Of a stretch of 38,396 nt of DNA, positions 34,315-38,396 are shown one piece after another (position 1 is the stretch's first letter; the number at the start of each line of letters is the position of its first letter). Location of the stretch: positions 1-38,396 of the forward strand of contig JAQBVJ010000069.1 in the NCBI GenBank assembly GCA_027623235.1, read 5' to 3'. The translations under genes and the position numbers were made by a program. The notes below the pieces were generated by a model. The model made no database searches. It saw nothing but the letters and a program-made list of their open reading frames with translations, and was not told where the DNA came from. Origin of the DNA: Planctomycetota bacterium. GTDB lineage: Bacteria > Planctomycetota > Planctomycetia > Planctomycetales > Planctomycetaceae.

Positions 34315-35886
34315 ATGGATCAACTGGTGGCGATGTTCATTGGCTGCTGGGAGTCGCTGGCCGCTTACCTTGCGTTCGACACAGCCTTGCTGGCCGAGCC
34401 CTCGATGATCGTGCGCATCGTCCTGCAGGCCGGGCTGTTGTGCGGATCGGCATTCTTTTCCGGGTCGGAAACGGCGTTGTTTTCGCTGTCGCGGCTGGAT
34501 CTGCAGAAGCTGCGGCGTGAACGGCATTCGAGTTCCGAGACGCTACACGAACTGCTCGACCAGCCGCGGCGGCTGATCATTTCGATCCTGTGCGGCAACG
34601 AAGTCGTCAACATCGCCGCGGCGATCAATCTGACGGGCATGCTGGTCACACTTTACGGACAGGACAAAGCCGGAGTGATCAGCGTCGCCGTGATGCTGCC
34701 GCTGATCCTGCTGTTCGGCGAAGTGACGCCCAAGACAATCGCTGTCTCGAATCCAGCGCGATTCAGCGCGAATCTGTTTGCTCGACCGCTCGGCCTGTGG
34801 GTGCGGCTGGTGACTCCGATGCGGTGGGCGATTCGCGGAGTGGCCGATCGCATCACCACCATGCTGGTCGGCGAACGCACGGATGCAGAGAACATCCTGC
34901 AGATCGACGAGTTTCGCAGCCTGGTCGAAGAAGTCGCCAGAGAAGGACAGCTCAACGCGACCGAACGCGTGCTGATTCACAATCTCCTCGACGCAGGTGA
35001 CGCGGAAGTGGTCGAGATCATGACGCCCCGCACGCGGATGTTTTTCATTGCGGACATCACACCCGTACCGGAAGCGATCGAACGGTTCCGCTCCGGGCGG
35101 CATTCACGCGTCCCGGTGTTCTCCGGGAACCGCGACAACCTGATCGGGTTCATCCACGCGGAAGACGTTGTGCGGCTGGTGAGTCAGGACATGGACCTGC
35201 GGCTGCTGTCGATGGACGACGTGGTGCATCCGCCCGTGGTCGTGCCGCTGACCAAAAAGGTCGACGAGATGTTCGATTACTTTCAGAATCACAACTGTCG
35301 AGCGGCAGTCGTCCTGAACGAATTCGGCGGCGTCGCGGGATTTGTCACGATCACCGATGTGCTGAACGCGATCTTCGGTCAGATCTCCGGACCGCTGGCC
35401 GGGGAAGAACTGCACAGCGAAACGGATCAGGAAATCTACGAGGTGCCTGGTGATATGAAGCTGAGCGACTTCGAAAGCCTCACGAATTTCGGCATCGAAG
35501 ATCAGCGTATGACGACGATCGGAGGCGTCGCCTTCCGGCACATCGATCGGTTACCGCGTGTGGGTGACACCGTGCTGATCGACGACCTCCGCGTCACCGT
35601 GCTCGACATGGACGCTCACCGGATCGCGAGGGTCCGCATCGAACGTGTGGTCGGAGTTGACGACGAAGACCGATCGGTCGAGTCGGTCGTCACCGAAAGC
35701 GATGCAGCCGACGGGACTCCGGAACTCGAAGATGTGCTCAGCGAGGCCGAGAACGTACTGCTCGCCGTGGACGAGACAGAAGACGGAACCGCAACGAGCG
35801 ACATACAGTCCAACGAGCCAGCGATCACGGATGAGGCGCCCCGATCCGATCGACCGTCCGCCACCACCAGAACGAAAGGAGACTGA
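34315..35886 (+). CDS. CNNM/CBS-domain membrane protein (CorC/HlyC type), copy 1
   Basis: 523 residues. An N-terminal CNNM transmembrane domain (about 35-190) contains FFSGSETALFSLSRL and LLFGEVTPKTIAV, both family hallmarks. A CBS pair (about 225-365) follows with VVEIMTPRTRMFFI, SRVPVFSGNRDNLIGFIHAEDV and VVLNEFGGVAGFVTITDVLNAI. The CorC_HlyC/transporter-associated domain (about 380-455) reads YEVPGDMKLSDFE ... VAFRHIDRLPRVGD. The last 60 residues are acidic. Such proteins are linked to Mg2+/Co2+ transport or membrane ion homeostasis; old annotation as hemolysin is not a demonstrated role. The next gene starts 3 bp after its stop, so the two are probably translated together. Confidence 0.9.
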   Translation: MDQLVAMFIGCWESLAAYLAFDTALLAEPSMIVRIVLQAGLLCGSAFFSGSETALFSLSRLDLQKLRRERHSSSETLHELLDQPRRLIISILCGNEVVNIAAAINLTGMLVTLYGQDKAGVISVAVMLPLILLFGEVTPKTIAVSNPARFSANLFARPLGLWVRLVTPMRWAIRGVADRITTMLVGERTDAENILQIDEFRSLVEEVAREGQLNATERVLIHNLLDAGDAEVVEIMTPRTRMFFIADITPVPEAIERFRSGRHSRVPVFSGNRDNLIGFIHAEDVVRLVSQDMDLRLLSMDDVVHPPVVVPLTKKVDEMFDYFQNHNCRAAVVLNEFGGVAGFVTITDVLNAIFGQISGPLAGEELHSETDQEIYEVPGDMKLSDFESLTNFGIEDQRMTTIGGVAFRHIDRLPRVGDTVLIDDLRVTVLDMDAHRIARVRIERVVGVDDEDRSVESVVTESDAADGTPELEDVLSEAENVLLAVDETEDGTATSDIQSNEPAITDEAPRSDRPSATTRTKGD

Positions 35887-35889
35887 CCC

Positions 35890-37185
35890 ATGCACATTGC
35901 AATCATGCTGCTGATCATGCTGCTGCTGCTGCTTCTAAAGGGCTTCTTTTCGGGGTCGGAAATCGCGCTGGTCAATGCCGATAAAATGCACCTCACGCAC
36001 CGCGCCAATCACGGGCACCGCGGGGCCCAGCTCGCCCTGCGACTGTTCCGCACTCCAGAAGTGCTGCTGACCACGACGCTGGTCGGTACCAACCTGTCGA
36101 CGATCATGCTGTCAACGATCGGCACGCTGCTGATGTTTGAACTGGTCGGAGAAAAGTACGGCGATCTCGCGGCTTTTCTGGTCTACACTCCCGTGTTTCT
36201 GATCCTGGGCGAAGTCGTTCCCAAGAGCGTCTATCAGCAGAAGTCGAACGCACTCGCACCGCTGGTCGTGTACCCGCTTCGAGTCTTCTATTTCCTGACG
36301 CTGCCAGTCGTGTTCATCTTCTCGCGCATCGCGCGGCTGGCCGCGCGGTTGTCCGGAGCGGGCGCGGCCGGACACGGGCTGTTTGTCACGCGCGAGCAGA
36401 TCCGGTCGGTGGTTGAAATGGCCGAGCGCGGCTCGAATGTCGGTCACTTCGACCGCATCCGCATCCGTCGGGCAATTCGATTCGCGGAAACAACTGTGGG
36501 CGAGGCGATGGTTCCGATCGCCGATGTCGTCGCCATCAATCGTAAACGCGGGCTGCCGGAAGTGATCGAGCGCGTGCGGAAACGCGGCTACAACCGGTTG
36601 CCCGTTTACGACAACAACATCGGCAACGTCGTCGGCGTGGTCACTGTCACGACATGGGACCTGATGGACCCTGATCTGCCGCAGCGCGACCTGCAGGACA
36701 TGATGCAACCCGGGCACTATGTCACACAGTACGAAACCATCGACCTGCTCCTGCCGATTCTGAAAGCTCGCACGGACCACCTGGCAATCGTAGTCGACGA
36801 ATACGGGTCGGCTGTCGGCATCATCACGATGGAAGACATCATTGAAGAGGTCGTGGGAGACATTGATGTCGGTCTGGAATTCGAGGAGTACCTGCCACGT
36901 AAACGCCGTCAGTACCGGCAGCTCGACCCGGACAACGAGACGTATGAACTGGACGCCCGCCTGCCGATTTCAGAGCTCAACGACCTGCTGGGGCTGAGCC
37001 TGCCGACGACCGAGTTCCACACGGTCGCCGGCCTGGTGATCGCCCGCCTGCGGCACATTCCTCGCGAAGGCGATTCCATCGTGGAGGGCAGCTATCGATT
37101 TACGGTGAGTGAGGCGTCCGACAGATCTGCCCGTTCTGTCATCGTCGCACGCGATTCGGCCCCGGGATCGGAAAGGAAACGCTGA
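35890..37185 (+). CDS. CNNM/CBS-domain membrane protein (CorC/HlyC type), copy 2
   Basis: 431 residues, paralogue of the preceding gene. The N-terminus is a run of Leu/Ile/Met (MHIAIMLLIMLLLLLLKG) leading straight into FFSGSEIALVNADKMHL, so the first helix is the start of CNNM. PVFLILGEVVPKSVYQQKS follows, then a CBS pair with VGEAMVPIADVVAI, YNRLPVYDNNIGNVVGVV, and DHLAIVVDEYGSAVGIITMEDIIEEVVGDI, then a CorC_HlyC domain near 355-415 (ELDARLPISELNDLLGL). It lacks the long acidic tail of copy 1. The two paralogues may act as a heteromer (inference). A paired arrangement like this is common for these families. Confidence 0.9.
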   Translation: MHIAIMLLIMLLLLLLKGFFSGSEIALVNADKMHLTHRANHGHRGAQLALRLFRTPEVLLTTTLVGTNLSTIMLSTIGTLLMFELVGEKYGDLAAFLVYTPVFLILGEVVPKSVYQQKSNALAPLVVYPLRVFYFLTLPVVFIFSRIARLAARLSGAGAAGHGLFVTREQIRSVVEMAERGSNVGHFDRIRIRRAIRFAETTVGEAMVPIADVVAINRKRGLPEVIERVRKRGYNRLPVYDNNIGNVVGVVTVTTWDLMDPDLPQRDLQDMMQPGHYVTQYETIDLLLPILKARTDHLAIVVDEYGSAVGIITMEDIIEEVVGDIDVGLEFEEYLPRKRRQYRQLDPDNETYELDARLPISELNDLLGLSLPTTEFHTVAGLVIARLRHIPREGDSIVEGSYRFTVSEASDRSARSVIVARDSAPGSERKR

Positions 37186-37339
37186 CCGATGATTGCCGTC
37201 GTGTCTCTCCTGGTCACTCTGACCCGGACCCTGGCACTGCTCGTTCCTCACTGGCTGAACCTCAGCCACTCATCTACAAACAGTCGTGAGCCGTGGCTCC
37301 CTACGAGGCCCGCCTGCCCCCGAATCCAGAGACACCTGC

Positions 37340-38248
37340 ATGACCGATACGGGCAGTGAATCAGAATTGCGCGGAGCGAGCAGGCTCGAACCGGCGTCGG
37401 AGTTGAAGCCGGCGGGCGGCGAAGCAGTCGATGCTCGACTCGCGGCTTTGCTGCTCGCCAATCTGCTCGACCACGTTCCCGACAGCGTTTACTTCAAGGA
37501 CGCTGAGAGCCGGTTTCTCGCCATCAGTCAGTCGCTCGCCAGCCGGTTCGGCGTCACCAACCCAGCGCAGGCGGTTGGCAGAACCGACGCGGATTACTTC
37601 GACGCCGACCACACCAGTCGGGCCTGCGACGACGAACGTCAAATCCTCGATACCGGCACGTCCATCGTCGGCAAGGACGAACAGGAAACATGGCCGGACG
37701 GCAGCACCAACTGGGTTCATACTTCGAAGATGCCGCTGCTCGATGCCGACGGAAAGACGGTCGGCACGTTCGGGATTTCGCGCGACATCACCGAGCGGAA
37801 GAAGTCCGAATCCCTGCTGGCGAACCGGGAGCTGCGAGCCCGCCTGCTCTATCAGGCCACGGCGATGGCCGCAGAGAAGACATCGTTTGACGAGGCGCTT
37901 AAGAGCTGCGTCCATACCGTGTGCCGCCTCGCCGAATGGCCGGTCGGGCACGTGTATCTTCCCGATGAAACCGGCGAGCGACTTGAACCCACTGACAACT
38001 GGCACCTCGATGATGAAACGGCGTTTGAGGACATCCGGCGGGTGACAATGCAGACGACGTTTGAGCGTGGCGTGGGGCTGCCGGGTCGCATCTGGGAATC
38101 GGGCCAGCCAGCGTGGATTGTCGATGTCACGCAGGACGACAACTTCCCGCGGGCTCAACAATGTCAGAACATCGGCGTGCGGGCCGCGTTCGGGTTTCCA
38201 GTTAGGGACGGCGGCGAAATTAAATCGGCATTCTCAGAGACGCTGTGA
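37340..38248 (+). pseudogene. PAS-GAF sensor protein truncated by an insertion element
   Basis: 302 residues from the ATG at 37340 (MTDTGSESELRGASRLEPAS); the 37286 start adds 18 unrelated residues. A PAS domain (about residues 36-150) has LDHVPDSVYFKDAESRFLAIS, VGRTDADYFDADH, and GTFGISRDITERKKSE at its end. A GAF domain then starts (about 165-295: FDEALKSCVHTVCRLAEWPVGHVYL, GLPGRIWESGQPAWIVDV) but stops after AFGFPVRDGGEI, where GAF domains normally carry on with a hydrophobic strand (about VVAVLEFF). The last residues (KSAFSETL) do not fit. A transposase gene starts 66 bp later, so the 3' part, probably including a histidine kinase, has been displaced. Confidence 0.8.
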
Positions 38249-38396
38249 TTGAAAAGACTCCTCAACCAGATGGGAATCAGTGTCCGCTGAACCAACTGGC
38301 CAAGGAGTCAAGGATGACACCACTGCTCGCGGGAGTTTATTCGCCGGAAGTCGAAACTCGAATGCGGAATCTCTACAAGTCGATGAACGAGAAGGA
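38218..38396. mobile_element. Left end of an insertion sequence, continuing past the window
   Basis: The boundary is placed where the GAF frame loses family likeness (about 38215-38225). The end is not defined because no terminal inverted repeat or target duplication can be tested: the other end is outside the window. The element includes the transposase start below. Confidence 0.5.
38314..38396 (+). CDS. Probable ISAzo13-family transposase, N-terminal 27 residues
   Basis: The ATG at 38314 has AAGGAG at 38302-38307, six bases upstream. The visible protein starts MTPLLAGVYSPEVETR and continues with MRNLYKSMNEK, then a codon beginning GA (Asp or Glu) at the window edge. The LYxSMxEK(D/E) pattern is what I recall for ISAzo13-type transposases, in which DRRRYAA follows. 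The family call rests on this short stretch; any other transposase or unrelated gene is possible. Its position just past an interrupted GAF gene supports a mobile element. Confidence 0.5.
   Translation, partial: MTPLLAGVYSPEVETRMRNLYKSMNEK

Noticed and set aside
37189..37359. 56-codon frame with a hydrophobic start 3 bp after the CNNM copy 2 stop
   Set aside because: Tail is low-complexity and overlaps the PAS-GAF start; no family likeness, so left as unsupported.
1..38396. CRISPR array, tRNA or rRNA
   Set aside because: No regularly spaced repeats, cloverleaf or conserved rRNA segments recognised by eye; a tRNA or Rfam scan would settle small RNAs.

Overview
The window looks like a chromosomal segment of a high-GC planctomycete, probably a Planctomycetaceae relative. 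The basis is gene content, not a search. There is a PilM-PilN fusion followed by two large uncharacterised membrane-anchored proteins, a 1.7 kb-residue quinoprotein-like beta-propeller protein with Lys/Pro/Glu repeats, a secreted Gfo/Idh/MocA oxidoreductase, a Uma2 nuclease and weak or absent Shine-Dalgarno sites. Intergenic inverted repeats such as CCAGCCCGAAGCGCGAGCGA and GTAGGCCGGA also resemble families I associate with planctomycete genomes. No rRNA, tRNA or CRISPR array was found.

Layout. 1-1601 (minus): a zinc-ribbon acidic protein cut by the window edge and NAD(P)HX dehydratase. 1745-4039 (plus): a small lipoprotein, an anchored unknown protein and ScpB. 4445-7115 (plus): a ketodeoxygluconate-kinase-like PfkB kinase and 6-phosphogluconate dehydrogenase, i.e. 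central sugar-acid metabolism. 7211-7678 (minus): a decayed metallohydrolase remnant. 7841-9247 (plus): a secreted alpha/beta hydrolase and a VOC protein, ending at a terminator that mainly serves the convergent pilus-type operon (9341-15698, minus). 16363-20223 (minus): D-carbamoylase-type amidohydrolase, Uma2, methyltransferase and RibBA. 20478-26456 (minus): the giant propeller protein and a small secreted unknown. 26630-27691 (plus): the secreted oxidoreductase.

The most unusual region is 28096-34031. A sigma-54 activator gene (minus) is split by one in-frame TGA between its receiver-like and AAA+ parts. A good sigma-54 promoter match lies in the divergent intergenic space. Rightward from there run a PP2C-like protein that has lost two metal-binding aspartates, an N-formylglutamate-amidohydrolase-like enzyme and two tandem GshB-like ATP-grasp ligases. 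I infer a regulated peptide or amino-acid ligation and hydrolysis cassette of unknown product. This is the best candidate for an undescribed system in the window.

34126-38396 (plus): a short deletion scar joining a TrkA fragment to the TrkH C-terminus, two CNNM/CBS (CorC/HlyC-type) membrane proteins, and a PAS-GAF sensor gene cut off by an insertion element whose transposase (ISAzo13-like by its first 27 residues) runs off the right edge. The window therefore holds at least three decayed genes (7211-7678, 34126-34308, 37340-38248), plus the TGA-split regulator, among otherwise intact core genes.
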